DNA of 32,466 bases from Acidobacteriota bacterium (GCA_026394075.1 JAPKYX010000150.1:13409-45874); one strand, 5' to 3'. Shown: positions 7,180 through 15,661, counted from the stretch's first letter. Program-made: numbers and translations. Notes: generated by a model from the letters alone, not told the origin.

Positions 7180-8286
7180 TCAGTATAGTGCACGCGCTTC
7201 GTCCAACTTCTCCCAGGCCTTGGGCCAGGTAAACTCCTGCTCATACCGCCGCCGCCCCATGATCGCCAGCGCCGCACGCAAATGTTTGCTTTCCAGCAAC
7301 TTCGCCACCGCGTCCGCAAACTCCTCCGGCGTATCCCCGATCAGCAGTTCCACGCCGCTGGTCACACCCAATCCCTCGCAACCAATGGTCGTGGAAACGA
7401 CAGGTGTTCCCGCCGCCCACGCCTCCAGAATCTTCAGCCGCGTCCCGGACCCGGCCAGCAGCGGGACAATCGCCACCTCCACCCGGGCCAGCTCCGGCAG
7501 CGCATCTTCCACCGCCCCCGTCGCCACGCCGAATGGCATTTGATCGCTACATCGGCCGATCAGCTTCCAAGGGATATGGTCCAACTGCGGCCAAACATTT
7601 CGGGCAAACCAGCGCGCGCCCTGGACATTGGGCGCAAAGTCGAAATTCCCTGACATCGCAATCCGCGGTTGACCCGCCGGAACCGGCGGCCTCACCGGTT
7701 TCTCGCGGAAGGGCAGCGCATTTGGGTAAACTACCGATGGCACCGGAATCCGCGCCGCATCCTCCTTTGATGTCACCAGCACCGTGTCAAACATCGGCAG
7801 CAGCTTGTGCTCCAGCCGCCGCGCCGCTCCCACAAACGGTAAGCGCATCCGCTTCAGCCAAACACTCTCCACGTTGTGAAGATCGCAGACCACCCTCACC
7901 GCATGCTTCCGCAGCAGGTCGACATAAGGCGCCGCCCAGAAATGCTCAATGACGGCCACGTCGTAGGTCCGGCCTTCCAGCCACTTGGCCATCAGCTTCT
8001 CGTAACCTGAAAAACGATCCACCAATGGCGGCACCTGGCGAATAAACCGGATCGCATTCCGAGCCAGCCGCGCCGCGAGCGATCGCGAATGCTTCGGCAG
8101 GTTGATCGACAGGACGTCCTCAAACCCGGGCGGTTCCGACGGCGCGTCAAACAGGATCAAGTCGACCGCAAAGTCCCGTTTGCGCAGGTATTCCAGGATG
8201 GACGCAGTCCGCAGCGGACCGCCCCCATACATGGGGAAGGGGGATTCGGGGCAGAGGACAAGAGCCTTTTTAACGAAGCGCGGCAA
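7180..8286 (-). CDS. GT4-like glycosyltransferase
   Basis: This glycosyltransferase of about 369 residues has the GT-B layout. The N-terminus reads ALVLCPESPFPMYGGGPLRTASILEYL (a glycine-rich acceptor loop). VCDLHNVESVWLKRM lies mid-way, then SGNFDFAPNVQGARWF opens the donor domain, and GSGTRLKILEAWAAGTPVVSTTIGCEG carries the acidic donor-binding motif. The SGNFDF...N..G..WF pattern resembles glycosyltransferases of exopolysaccharide systems. I place the start at TTG 8286 because it gives a normal N-terminus. The open frame extends to 8427, but that part is antisense-like and lies inside the upstream gene. The chosen start overlaps the upstream stop by 17 bp. No ribosome binding site is visible, so translational coupling is likely. 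Confidence 0.85.
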   Translation of the reverse strand: MPRFVKKALVLCPESPFPMYGGGPLRTASILEYLRKRDFAVDLILFDAPSEPPGFEDVLSINLPKHSRSLAARLARNAIRFIRQVPPLVDRFSGYEKLMAKWLEGRTYDVAVIEHFWAAPYVDLLRKHAVRVVCDLHNVESVWLKRMRLPFVGAARRLEHKLLPMFDTVLVTSKEDAARIPVPSVVYPNALPFREKPVRPPVPAGQPRIAMSGNFDFAPNVQGARWFARNVWPQLDHIPWKLIGRCSDQMPFGVATGAVEDALPELARVEVAIVPLLAGSGTRLKILEAWAAGTPVVSTTIGCEGLGVTSGVELLIGDTPEEFADAVAKLLESKHLRAALAIMGRRRYEQEFTWPKAWEKLDEARALY

Positions 8287-9166
8287 TGTAGATATCGTAC
8301 GTGGCTCGGGCCGTGCGTGCCCAGGAGAATGTCGCCGCCCGCCGGATGGCCCGTTCCTGCCACTCCCGCCGACGCTCTGGTTGATCGCGCATCGCCCGCA
8401 TCGCCTCCACCCAATCGCCGGGCTCAACCGCCAGCGCCGCCTCCCCGGCGGTCTCCATCAGCGCCGGATCGCGTGACGTGATCACCGCCGCGCCACACTG
8501 CATCGCCTCCAGCACCGGCAGCCCGAACCCCTCATACAGCGATGGGTAGAGCACCGCCGCCGCCCCGGCATACAGCGCCGGCAACTCTTCGTCCGGCACC
8601 TGGCCGCGCGTCTCCCGCAGTTCCACCCCCAGCACCCGCGCCGCCTCCCGGATCACCCCGACATTCTTGCGCGGGATGTCATCACCCACATAGAGAAAGT
8701 AGGGCTTCTCCGTCACCGGCGGCACCTTCGGCGGACGCATCCATGCCGGCGCGGCCAGCGGCGTCGCCACCACCCGCTCCGGAGACCACCCAAATTCCGC
8801 GATCACTTCGCGCCGCACGGCTTCGCTCGGCGTGATCACAAACCGGGCCAGCCGCAACCTCAGCAGCCACGGAGTCCTCTGCCGCACCCGTGGATTGTTG
8901 GCTGGATATCGCCACGGTGCCAGATCATGCACCGTCACCACGGCCGGTCGCAACGGCAACACCGGCACCTCAAAGTTGGTGCCGTGGAACAGATCGAACG
9001 GGTGCTTCCACACGCCACTCAACCACCAGCGTCCGCCGCCCGGCGTCAAAGGCTCAAACTGATCGGCCGGAAACTCCTGGCGCAGCGCCTTCGTCAGTTC
9101 CTCCACATAGCGCCGCAAGCCCCCCGCCTCGAGGCCCAGCGGCGCACCATCCAGCGCCACCCTCAT
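8270..9166 (-). CDS. short GT4 family glycosyltransferase
   Basis: This 298-residue GT4 enzyme starts MRVALDGAPLGLEAGGLRRYVEEL, has TVHDLAPWRYP near 78-88, a donor-domain strand FLYVGDDIPRKN (157-168), and the EX7E motif E212 to E220 (YEGFGLPVLEAM). It is about 70 residues shorter than the third transferase in the operon, mostly through compact loops in the first domain; both catalytic regions are present, so it looks functional. It is the first gene of the minus-strand glycan run, starting 72 bp after the stop of the serine hydrolase gene, with a dispersed repeat in that gap. Two of the three free-standing transferases share the YEGFGLPVLEAM core, suggesting related donors. Confidence 0.88.
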   Translation of the reverse strand: MRVALDGAPLGLEAGGLRRYVEELTKALRQEFPADQFEPLTPGGGRWWLSGVWKHPFDLFHGTNFEVPVLPLRPAVVTVHDLAPWRYPANNPRVRQRTPWLLRLRLARFVITPSEAVRREVIAEFGWSPERVVATPLAAPAWMRPPKVPPVTEKPYFLYVGDDIPRKNVGVIREAARVLGVELRETRGQVPDEELPALYAGAAAVLYPSLYEGFGLPVLEAMQCGAAVITSRDPALMETAGEAALAVEPGDWVEAMRAMRDQPERRREWQERAIRRAATFSWARTARATYDIYIAALR

Positions 9167-9195
9167 CGCTGCCGGGCCGATCGCCGGCCGCTACC

Positions 9196-9218
9196 GAGCC
9201 GCGACCGCCAGGGAGGGG
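9196..9218 (+). repeat. dispersed intergenic repeat, copy 1
   Basis: The sequence GAGCCGCGACCGCCAGGGAG plus GGG is shared, with few differences, by 13136-13158 (same orientation) and 15662-15684 (opposite orientation). It overlaps a small hairpin, AGGGGT-CCC-ACCCCT, at 9214-9228. It lies between the serine hydrolase and the first glycosyltransferase. Confidence 0.7.
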
Positions 9219-9238
9219 TCCCACCCCTGCTTCGCCCC

Positions 9239-10519
9239 CTATGGAACCCGTTCATACGGCAACCCGGAAACATGTAAATACTGCATCCGGCCCCCCTCCA
9301 GCAACGAGAACCACCCCGTCTGCCCATGCGCCTTCACTGACCCATCCGACAGCCGCTTCACCTCCGCCGGGCCTCCTGGAGTCGCCAGCCACAGCTTGCC
9401 CTCCCGCACCGTCAGCTCCGCTTTTTGCGCGCCCCGGGCATACACCCCGGCCATCCGCTCCATCTCCCCCGCCGCGAAGCTCACCTCTGTCGGTGCCGCC
9501 GCCGCCGGACCCACCGGCAGCAGCGCCTCCTGGATCTTCTCGCGCGTCCGCGGCAGATTCGCCCCGCTCCGGTTGGTCATCAGGGCAATCGCCAAGTTCT
9601 GCTCCGGTGCCATGATCAGCATGCTGCCGTAGCCTTCCCGCGACCCCGAATGGGACCACCGGGTGACCCCGCGCCACTGCTCGACAATCACGCCATAGCC
9701 GTAATGGGCCGTCGGATTGGTGGGCAGCGCCACGCGCGGTGCCGTCAATCCCGCCACCACTCGCCCATCCAGCCGCTTGTCCGGAAACTGCTGCTTCATG
9801 AAGCCGTCCGCGAACCGGGCCAGCTCCAGCACATTCGTAAACATCGACCCCGCCGGCCAAAACCCCGTATGGTCCGCCGATGGCCGCACCACCGCGCTCT
9901 TCTCGTTGTGGCCTTGCGAAATCGGGTACGTCATCGCCTCCAGCGGCCGGAACGTCGTCCGCCCCATGCCCGCCGGCCGGAACACCATCTCGCGCACCGC
10001 ATCCGCAAATGGCTTGCCCGAGAGCTTCTCCACCAGATAACCGGCCAGCGCGTAGCCATGGTTGGAATAGCTATACACCCGGCCCGGCTTCGTGAAGAAG
10101 CGCTTCTCGTCCCAGCTCATGATGTTGGCCGCCAACCCGGAATCGTCGTGGGAGCCATTAAAGCCGGTATCGGGAATCAGGCCGCTGGTGTGGCTCAACA
10201 ACTGGTTCACCGTCAAGCCGCGCAACGCCGCCAGTAGCGTCGGCACGCGGTTGCCGATCGGCTCATCCAGCCCAATTTTGCCGTCTAGCGACAACTGCAG
10301 CAGCGCCGCCGCCGTCATCATCTTCGTGGTGGACCCGGCGCGGAACAGCATCTCGGCCCGTACCGGCTCATTGGTCTCCGTGCTCGACACCCCCACGCCC
10401 GCCGAATAGATAATCTGGCCGTCCTTGATGATGGCCAGGGCCGCGCCGGGGATGCCGCGCTCCGTCATTTCCGTCTGCAGCAGTGTCGGCAGCGATAGCA
10501 GTAATGGAACCAGGTTCAT
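9239..10519 (-). CDS. serine hydrolase, beta-lactamase/DD-peptidase family
   Basis: This 426-residue protein of the class C beta-lactamase-like family (PF00144) acts on peptides, esters or peptidoglycan-like substrates in the envelope. The SxxK motif is S63-T-T-K66, the tyrosine motif is Y151-S-N153, and a late WSHSGSREGY supplies the HxG-type third motif. A hydrophobic lead (LVPLLLSLPTLL) probably directs export, though it lacks a strong positive N-region. About 110 C-terminal residues (from EVSFAAGEMERMAG) look like a small beta-rich extra domain. The start is ATG 10519, preceded by GAGGAAAG about 10 nt upstream. The open frame continues to 11164, but that extension is antisense to ttcA. 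The substrate is unknown; members range from true beta-lactamases to esterases. Confidence 0.9.
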   Translation of the reverse strand: MNLVPLLLSLPTLLQTEMTERGIPGAALAIIKDGQIIYSAGVGVSSTETNEPVRAEMLFRAGSTTKMMTAAALLQLSLDGKIGLDEPIGNRVPTLLAALRGLTVNQLLSHTSGLIPDTGFNGSHDDSGLAANIMSWDEKRFFTKPGRVYSYSNHGYALAGYLVEKLSGKPFADAVREMVFRPAGMGRTTFRPLEAMTYPISQGHNEKSAVVRPSADHTGFWPAGSMFTNVLELARFADGFMKQQFPDKRLDGRVVAGLTAPRVALPTNPTAHYGYGVIVEQWRGVTRWSHSGSREGYGSMLIMAPEQNLAIALMTNRSGANLPRTREKIQEALLPVGPAAAAPTEVSFAAGEMERMAGVYARGAQKAELTVREGKLWLATPGGPAEVKRLSDGSVKAHGQTGWFSLLEGGRMQYLHVSGLPYERVP

Positions 10520-10537
10520 CGTGACGCTTCTTTCCTC

Positions 10538-11362
10538 ATGCGGATTGGTGCTGTTAAAAACTATAATGGAACCTTGGACCTGGAAAGAACCATTGGCCGC
10601 AAAGTAGCTGAGGCTGTCACGCGCTTCAAGATGATCCGCGATGGCGACCGCGTCGCCGTCGGCGTTTCCGGCGGCAAGGACTCGCTCACCCTGCTGGACG
10701 CGCTGCTGGCCCTGCAAAAGCGCGCCCCCATCGATTTTTCGGTCTGCGCCTTCACCATCGAACAAGGCAAGTTTCTCGCTCCGTTTGCCCCCACCGGCGA
10801 GTGGTTGCAATCCCGCGGCATTGAGTGGACCTATTTCAAAGATGGCCCCTCGTTCCGCCTGCTGGACGAGCAGCCCGATCATGGTTGCGATGTCTGCAGC
10901 CGCTTCCGCCGCCGGGCCGTCTATCAGGTGGGCAAGGAGCTGGGTGCCAACGTCATCGCCCTGGGCCACACCGCCGACGATTTCTGCGAGGCCTTCCTCC
11001 GCAACTGCATGTTCACCGGCCAACTCTCCGCCCTGCCGCCGGTCACCTATTCCAAGAACAAGGACTTCCGCCTCATCCGGCCGCTGGTCTTCGTCGATGA
11101 AAAGTTGACCACTCAGTACGCCGGCACCCTGGCCGCGCCGGTCATCCCCTGCGGCTGCTCGCAAAAGACCGGTACTGTCCGCCGCTCCCTCCGCGACATC
11201 TTCCTCGAACTAGAACAGGACCATCCGTATCTGAAAGAAACGCTGCTTGGGGCTATGGGCAACATCAAGCACCAACGCCTCCTCGATCCGCGTTATCTGG
11301 ACCCCGATGCCCCCGACGAAACCCCAGTGGAGACATTACTTCCGGTTTTAACCAGTTCGTAA
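10538..11362 (+). CDS. ttcA: TtcA-like tRNA 2-thiocytidine synthetase
   Basis: This 274-residue PP-loop ATPase of the TtcA/TtuA group activates cytidine 32 of tRNA by adenylation and inserts sulfur through an Fe-S cluster. The ATP-binding P-loop SGGKDS is at 44-49. The cluster cysteines C117 and C120 sit in CDVCSRFRRR, and a third is available in IPCGCSQ (C205 or C207). LGHTADDF near 142-149 and IRPLVFVDEK near 180-189 are also typical. In the family the third cysteine follows the motif IPC. The ATG at 10538 leaves only 18 bp to the divergent hydrolase start and has no ribosome site. A TTG at 10574 (262 residues, MDLERTIGRKV) is an alternative start. Confidence 0.85.
   Translation: MRIGAVKNYNGTLDLERTIGRKVAEAVTRFKMIRDGDRVAVGVSGGKDSLTLLDALLALQKRAPIDFSVCAFTIEQGKFLAPFAPTGEWLQSRGIEWTYFKDGPSFRLLDEQPDHGCDVCSRFRRRAVYQVGKELGANVIALGHTADDFCEAFLRNCMFTGQLSALPPVTYSKNKDFRLIRPLVFVDEKLTTQYAGTLAAPVIPCGCSQKTGTVRRSLRDIFLELEQDHPYLKETLLGAMGNIKHQRLLDPRYLDPDAPDETPVETLLPVLTSS
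10560..10565 (-). promoter_or_regulatory. possible -10 box for the serine hydrolase gene
   Basis: On the minus strand this reads TATAGT, one base from the consensus. It would place transcription start about 33 nt before the hydrolase ATG, leaving room for its GAGGAAAG ribosome site. The -35 region 17 nt upstream is poor. The same spot reads TATAAT on the plus strand (10562-10567). Confidence 0.3.
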
Positions 11363-11373
11363 CCATCCCAGGG

Positions 11374-11403
11374 TTGACCCGCCTTTCGGCACGATGCGAA
11401 GAT
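11374..11403 (+). promoter_or_regulatory. weak sigma70-like promoter candidate before the phosphate genes
   Basis: TTGACC at 11374-11379 is followed after 18 nt by GAAGAT at 11398-11403, 54 bp before the DUF47 gene. The -35 element is good and the -10 element is poor (three of six). No PHO-box-like direct repeat was seen. Confidence 0.22.
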
Positions 11404-11457
11404 AGGTTGCCGATAGAAGCGCTAACGCCCCTAAAAGAGACCAAAGACTAGCCTCGT

Positions 11458-12072
11458 ATGCGATTTCTCCCCCGGGAAGAGAAGTTTTTCCACTTTTTCA
11501 ACCAACAGGTCTCTTTGATCCTGATGGCGGCTCAGACGTTGCGCCGCGGGCTCGATGCCGGCCTCGCTTCGCTGCCTGACACGGAAGCCAAAGTGACGGA
11601 CCTGGAGCAGCAGGCCGATGCGGTGATCCACGAGATCTACACCAAGCTGGGCGAAACGTTTATCACGCCGATTGATCCGGAAGATATCCAATCGCTCGCC
11701 TCGCACCTGGACGACGTCATCGACTACATCGAAGACGCCACGCACCGTATGAACTCCTACCGCATCGACCAGGTCACGTCGCCGCTCAAGGACCTGGTGA
11801 AGCTGGTGGAAGAATGCGTGCTGAACCTGCAGCGGGCCTTTGTGGCTCTGGAAAAGCAGGAATCGGTGCTGGTGCACTGCATCGAAGTGAATCGCCTGGA
11901 AGAAGCGGCCGACCGCGTGGTTCGCGCTGCCGTCGCCGCGCTATTTGAGAATGAGAAGGACCCCATCCGGCTGATGAAGTACAAAGAAGTGTACGAAACG
12001 CTGGAAGCGGCCACAGACGCCTGCGAGGACGTGGCGGACCGGCTCCAAAACGTCGTCGTGAAAAATAGCTGA
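11458..12072 (+). CDS. DUF47 / PhoU-like protein, partner of the PiT transporter
   Basis: This 204-residue all-helical cytoplasmic protein belongs to the DUF47 (PhoU-related) family. It starts with the typical MRFLPREEKFFHFFNQ and carries repeated acidic helix motifs, VTDLEQQADAVIHEIY near 47-62 and the TLEAATDACEDVADRLQNV region near 182-199, which match the PhoU-type metal-binding E/DxxxD pattern. DUF47 genes are almost always next to a PiT phosphate permease and are thought to control it. Here the permease starts 9 bp downstream. Length and layout are normal. No ribosome site is obvious before the ATG. Confidence 0.9.
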   Translation: MRFLPREEKFFHFFNQQVSLILMAAQTLRRGLDAGLASLPDTEAKVTDLEQQADAVIHEIYTKLGETFITPIDPEDIQSLASHLDDVIDYIEDATHRMNSYRIDQVTSPLKDLVKLVEECVLNLQRAFVALEKQESVLVHCIEVNRLEEAADRVVRAAVAALFENEKDPIRLMKYKEVYETLEAATDACEDVADRLQNVVVKNS

Positions 12073-12081
12073 TCCGCGCCT

Positions 12082-13128
12082 ATGTCGACGGCCCTCATCC
12101 TGGTCATCGCCATCATCGTCGTAGCGCTGATCTTTGATTACATCAACGGCTTCCACGACGCGGCCAACTCGGTAGCGACCATTGTTGCCACTCGGGTACT
12201 TTCTCCCTTTCAGGCCGTCCTGTGGGCCGCTTTCTGGAACTTCATCGCCGCGGTGCCCTTGTTGCTGGCTCTCGACGCGGCCAAGGTGGCCAAGACCGTC
12301 GGTTCCGGCATGGTGGCCCCGGAGTTTTCCAGTAATTCCTATGTCATTCTCACTGGCTTACTCGGAGCCATCGCCTGGGATCTGATTACCTGGTGGCTGG
12401 GCTTGCCCACTTCCAGTTCCCACGCCTTAATCGGTGGCTATGCTGGTGCGGCCATGGCTCGCGCGGCCCTCACCACCGGCCCGTCGACCATTCTGGCGGC
12501 CATTGTTCCACAGGGCTGGATCCGGACGATGTTCTTCATCGTTGTGGCCCCCATGCTGGGCATGATCCTGGCCTACATCCTCATGATCACGGTCTACTGG
12601 ATGTTCCGGCATTCGACGCCCAAGAACATGGATTCCTGGTTCCGCCGCCTCCAGTTGGTCTCCGCCGCGCTGTTCAGCTACTCGCACGGCGCCAACGACG
12701 CGCAAAAGACCATGGGCATTATGACCAGTGCCCTGATCGCGGGCGGCTACTTGACCGAGTTCACCGTCCAGCCCTGGGTGGTCTTTTCCGCCCACGCCGC
12801 CATCTCGCTCGGCACCATGACCGGCGGCTGGCGCATCGTGCACACCATGGGTGCCAAGCTCACCCGCCTGAAGCCGCGCGGCGGGTTCTGTGCGGAAACG
12901 GCCGGCGCTCTGGCCATCCTGTTCCCCACCTACCTGGGCATCCCGGTCTCCACGACGCACGTCATCACCGGTGCCATCGCCGGCGTCGGCAGCATCCAAC
13001 GCCTGAAGGCCGTCCGCTGGAAGCTGGCCGCCAACATCGTCTGGGCTTGGCTGCTCACGTTGCCTGCCGCCGCCCTGGTCGCCGCGCTCTGCTACGTCGT
13101 CGTCCACTACGTCACCGGCCAAAGCTAG
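12082..13128 (+). CDS. pit: inorganic phosphate transporter, PiT family
   Basis: This 348-residue low-affinity phosphate permease (PF01384) probably works by proton- or metal-phosphate symport in the inner membrane. It carries both inverted-repeat signature regions: FDYINGFHDAANSVATIVATRVL near 13-35, and FSYSHGANDAQKTMGIM in the second half near 197-213. Matching GLPTSSSHALIGG (about 109-121) and GIPVSTTHVITGA (about 288-300) motifs follow in each half. Around ten hydrophobic segments are visible. It follows the DUF47 gene by 9 bp and forms a two-gene operon with it. The protein is compact, without the large cytoplasmic loop of enterobacterial PitA. Confidence 0.93.
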   Translation: MSTALILVIAIIVVALIFDYINGFHDAANSVATIVATRVLSPFQAVLWAAFWNFIAAVPLLLALDAAKVAKTVGSGMVAPEFSSNSYVILTGLLGAIAWDLITWWLGLPTSSSHALIGGYAGAAMARAALTTGPSTILAAIVPQGWIRTMFFIVVAPMLGMILAYILMITVYWMFRHSTPKNMDSWFRRLQLVSAALFSYSHGANDAQKTMGIMTSALIAGGYLTEFTVQPWVVFSAHAAISLGTMTGGWRIVHTMGAKLTRLKPRGGFCAETAGALAILFPTYLGIPVSTTHVITGAIAGVGSIQRLKAVRWKLAANIVWAWLLTLPAAALVAALCYVVVHYVTGQS

Positions 13129-13135
13129 GCCATCC

Positions 13136-13158
13136 GAGCCGCGACCAGCAGGAGCGGG
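13136..13158 (+). repeat. dispersed intergenic repeat, copy 2
   Basis: It begins GAGCCGCGACC and continues AGCAGGAGCGGG, 8 bp after the PiT stop codon. It shares CCGAGCCGCGACC exactly with copy 1 at 9196 and the G/C-rich AGGAG-type end more loosely. Confidence 0.6.
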
Positions 13159-13309
13159 CTGCCCTCAGATTCGCATTGCCCTCGCACTTTTCCACGCTGT
13201 CATGTCTAGGCGCGCCCCGGATTCCCGGAAAAAGGAATCGCGCCCGGCTGGCCCCACCCGGCTGGCGCTAAGCTAGAGGTCCCGGTGCATTTTCCGGCCG
13301 GACCATCAC

Positions 13310-14848
13310 ATGAAGTTGGGCATTGATTTCGGCACCACCCGCATCGTCGTGGCTGCCGCGGACCGCGGCAACTACCCGGTGCTCTCGTTTGACGACGCCG
13401 AAGGCCAGCCGCGCGAATGGATTCCCGCGCTCGCCGCCGTTCGCGGCCCCGAGATGCGCTTTGGCTGGGCGGCGGCGGCCGTGGCGGCTGACCCGTCCTG
13501 GACACTCCTGCGCAGCTTGAAGCGCCTCCTGGAGTCCGCCGGCCCGGCCACCCGCGTGGCGGTAGGCAGCACTGAGTATCTGCTGCTCGATCTGCTCACC
13601 GGCTTGGCCATGGCTATCCGCGGCGGACTGCGCCCGGATGTCCATCAGGTGTTCTTGGGCGTGCCCGCCAACTCGAACTCCAACCAGCGCTTCCTGACCG
13701 GCGAAGCCTTCCGCCGCGCCGGGTTTGCGGTGCTGGGCCTGCTGAATGAGCCCTCCGCGGCCGGACTGGAATACATGCACGCCTCGCGCCGTGCCGACGG
13801 GGCTCCCGCTGCTTCGCCCGAGTGTGAATCGCTGCTGATCTACGACCTGGGCGGCGGCACGTTCGACGCCTCCCGCGTCGTGCTCCGCAGTGGGGAGCAG
13901 GAGGTGGTGGCCACCGAAAGCATCTCGACGTTGGGCGGCGATGATTTTGATGAAGTGATCGCCGAAATGGCGCTCCCCGATGGCCAGTTGGACCGCTTAG
14001 GCCCCGGCGCGCACTTCCGGCTGCTGGAACAGTGCCGGGAGTTGAAGGAGGCGCTCACTCCCAACAGCCGCCGCCTGCTGGTCGAGACCGACCACGGCCC
14101 CGTCACCATTACGGTGGCGGACTACTATGACCGCTGCCGCCCGTTGATCGACGAGACACTGCACGCCGTCGACGACCTGCTGCTGGATGCGAATGGCGCG
14201 CCTCCCGACGTGCTCTACGTCACCGGCGGGGCTAGCGAACTGCCGCTGGTCTCGCGCATGTTGCGGGAGCGGTTCGGACGCCGGGTGAAACGCTCGGCCT
14301 ATACGCGCGCGGCCACGGCCATCGGCCTCGCGATCCAAGCCGATGGCGCGGGCGGCTTCACGCTCCGCGAACGCTTCTCCCGCTACTTCGGCGTCTGGCG
14401 TGAGGCGGACTGCGGCACCCGGATCATCTTCGATCCCATCTTCGCCAAAGGCACCATCCTGCCGCGCCCGGGCGAACCCGCGTTAGTGCGCCAGCGCACT
14501 TACTCGCCCGCGCATAACATTGGACACTTCCGCTATCTGGAGGCCACGGCCTTGGGCCCCCACGGCGAGCCCGCGGGCAATCTCACGCTGTGGGACGAAA
14601 TTCTGTTCCCCTTTGACCCGGCCTTAAGCGGGGTTGACCAGCTTTCGCCCGCCGCCGTGTGTCATAGTAGCGTGGCGCAGCAGCAGGAGATTGTGGAAGC
14701 CTGGTCCTGCGATGAAAATGGAGTGGTGGAAGTCTCCATCGAGAACCGCACCGCCGGCTATTCCCGCCGGTACCGATTGGGACGATGGAACCATGAAGCC
14801 GCACCGGCCAAGCCCGTGCGGTCAACCAGGAGAAAAGTGAAAGTATGA
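13310..14848 (+). CDS. Hsp70-family protein without C-terminal lid
   Basis: This 512-residue protein has a complete Hsp70/actin-type ATPase domain: GIDFGTT at 4-10 (phosphate 1), LNEPSAAGL at 145-153 (connect 1), DLGGGTFD at 179-186 (phosphate 2) and VTGGASE at 304-310 (adenosine). After about residue 350 a short beta-rich part follows (FDPIFAKGTILPRPGE) that resembles a substrate-binding beta domain. The helical lid and the EEVD-like tail of DnaK are absent. There is a roughly 13-residue insertion after connect 1 (RADGAPAASPECE). It is therefore a specialised Hsp70 relative, not housekeeping DnaK. No DnaJ or GrpE gene is nearby. Its TGA overlaps the ATG of the SDR gene. Confidence 0.88.
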   Translation: MKLGIDFGTTRIVVAAADRGNYPVLSFDDAEGQPREWIPALAAVRGPEMRFGWAAAAVAADPSWTLLRSLKRLLESAGPATRVAVGSTEYLLLDLLTGLAMAIRGGLRPDVHQVFLGVPANSNSNQRFLTGEAFRRAGFAVLGLLNEPSAAGLEYMHASRRADGAPAASPECESLLIYDLGGGTFDASRVVLRSGEQEVVATESISTLGGDDFDEVIAEMALPDGQLDRLGPGAHFRLLEQCRELKEALTPNSRRLLVETDHGPVTITVADYYDRCRPLIDETLHAVDDLLLDANGAPPDVLYVTGGASELPLVSRMLRERFGRRVKRSAYTRAATAIGLAIQADGAGGFTLRERFSRYFGVWREADCGTRIIFDPIFAKGTILPRPGEPALVRQRTYSPAHNIGHFRYLEATALGPHGEPAGNLTLWDEILFPFDPALSGVDQLSPAAVCHSSVAQQQEIVEAWSCDENGVVEVSIENRTAGYSRRYRLGRWNHEAAPAKPVRSTRRKVKV

Positions 14849-15630
14849 GCGAGTTTCAAGGACGGACAGCAAGCGGCCTTCAAGGCCGGACAGCATTAGT
14901 GACTGGCGCCTCGCGCGGCATCGGGCAAGCCACGGCGGTGGCACTCGCCAAGGCGGGCGTGGCGCACGTCATCGTGCACTACGGCGGCCACCTGGCCGGT
15001 GCGGAAGAGACCGCGGCCCAAGTGCGCGCCGCTGGCGCCACGGCCCAGATCATCCAAGGCGAGCTGGGCTCGACCGCAGGCGTCACCGCCTTCTGTGACG
15101 CGTTGAAGCAGCTGAACGCGCCCATCGACATCTTGATCAACAACGCCGGATCGCTGGTGAAGCGCGCGCGGATTCTCGAAACCACACCGGAGTTGTTCGA
15201 TGAAGTCTACACGCTGAACGTCAAGAGCGCCTGGTTCATCGCCCAAGCCGTCGTGCCCGGCATGATCGAGCGCAAGTCCGGCTGGATCATCAACCTCTCC
15301 TCCATCGCCGCCCGCAATGGCGGAGGTCTCGGCGCGGCCCTCTACGCCTCCGCCAAAGCCGCCGTCGCCTGCTACACCAAAGGCATGGCCAAGGAACTGG
15401 CCCCCCAAGGCATCCAAGTAAACGCCGTCTCCCCCGGCACCGTCGACAACCACTTCCACGAAGTGTTTTCGACGCAAGCCATGCTGGACACCATGAAGGC
15501 CTCCACGCCTGCGGGCACGTTGGGCACCAACGAAGAGATCGCCGACACCATCGTCTTCCTCTGCTCCCACGCCGGCCGCTTCATCCACGGCCAGACCATT
15601 GAGATCAATGGCGGCATGTTTATGGTGTAA
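14845..15630 (+). CDS. SDR-family oxidoreductase (FabG-like)
   Basis: This 261-residue short-chain dehydrogenase/reductase uses NAD(P)H on a carbonyl/alcohol substrate. It has TGASRGIG at 20-27 (cofactor loop), NNAG at 99-102, catalytic S152/S153, and YASAK with Y167 and K171. The C-terminus HGQTIEINGGMFMV is typical of FabG-like reductases. The N-terminus carries an eight-residue duplication (FQGRTASG then LQGRTALV) from a 24-bp repeat. An AGGAG sits 12 nt before the ATG, inside the end of the Hsp70 gene, and the genes overlap by 4 bp. The substrate is not predictable; 3-oxoacyl, sugar or uronate reductases all fit. Confidence 0.9.
   Translation: MSEFQGRTASGLQGRTALVTGASRGIGQATAVALAKAGVAHVIVHYGGHLAGAEETAAQVRAAGATAQIIQGELGSTAGVTAFCDALKQLNAPIDILINNAGSLVKRARILETTPELFDEVYTLNVKSAWFIAQAVVPGMIERKSGWIINLSSIAARNGGGLGAALYASAKAAVACYTKGMAKELAPQGIQVNAVSPGTVDNHFHEVFSTQAMLDTMKASTPAGTLGTNEEIADTIVFLCSHAGRFIHGQTIEINGGMFMV
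14855..14895 (+). repeat. 24-bp-period direct repeat at the SDR N-terminus
   Basis: TTCAAGGACGGACAGCA at 14855-14871 recurs as TTCAAGGCCGGACAGCA at 14879-14895, identical at 16 of 17 bases with a 24-bp period. It encodes QGRTA twice and retains the frame. Confidence 0.9.
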
Positions 15631-15661
15631 GTGCTTTCAGCCGCACAAGTGATATCTCCCG

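Noticed and set aside
10520-11164. N-terminal extension of the serine hydrolase frame (215 residues upstream of ATG 10519)
   Set aside because: It is exactly antisense to the conserved ttcA coding region, and its text has no signal peptide or domain; a good ribosome site precedes ATG 10519.
13220-13239. GATTCC-8 nt-GGAATC inverted repeat after the phosphate transporter
   Set aside because: Only a 6-bp stem with no T-run and about 90 bp from the stop codon; too weak to call a terminator.
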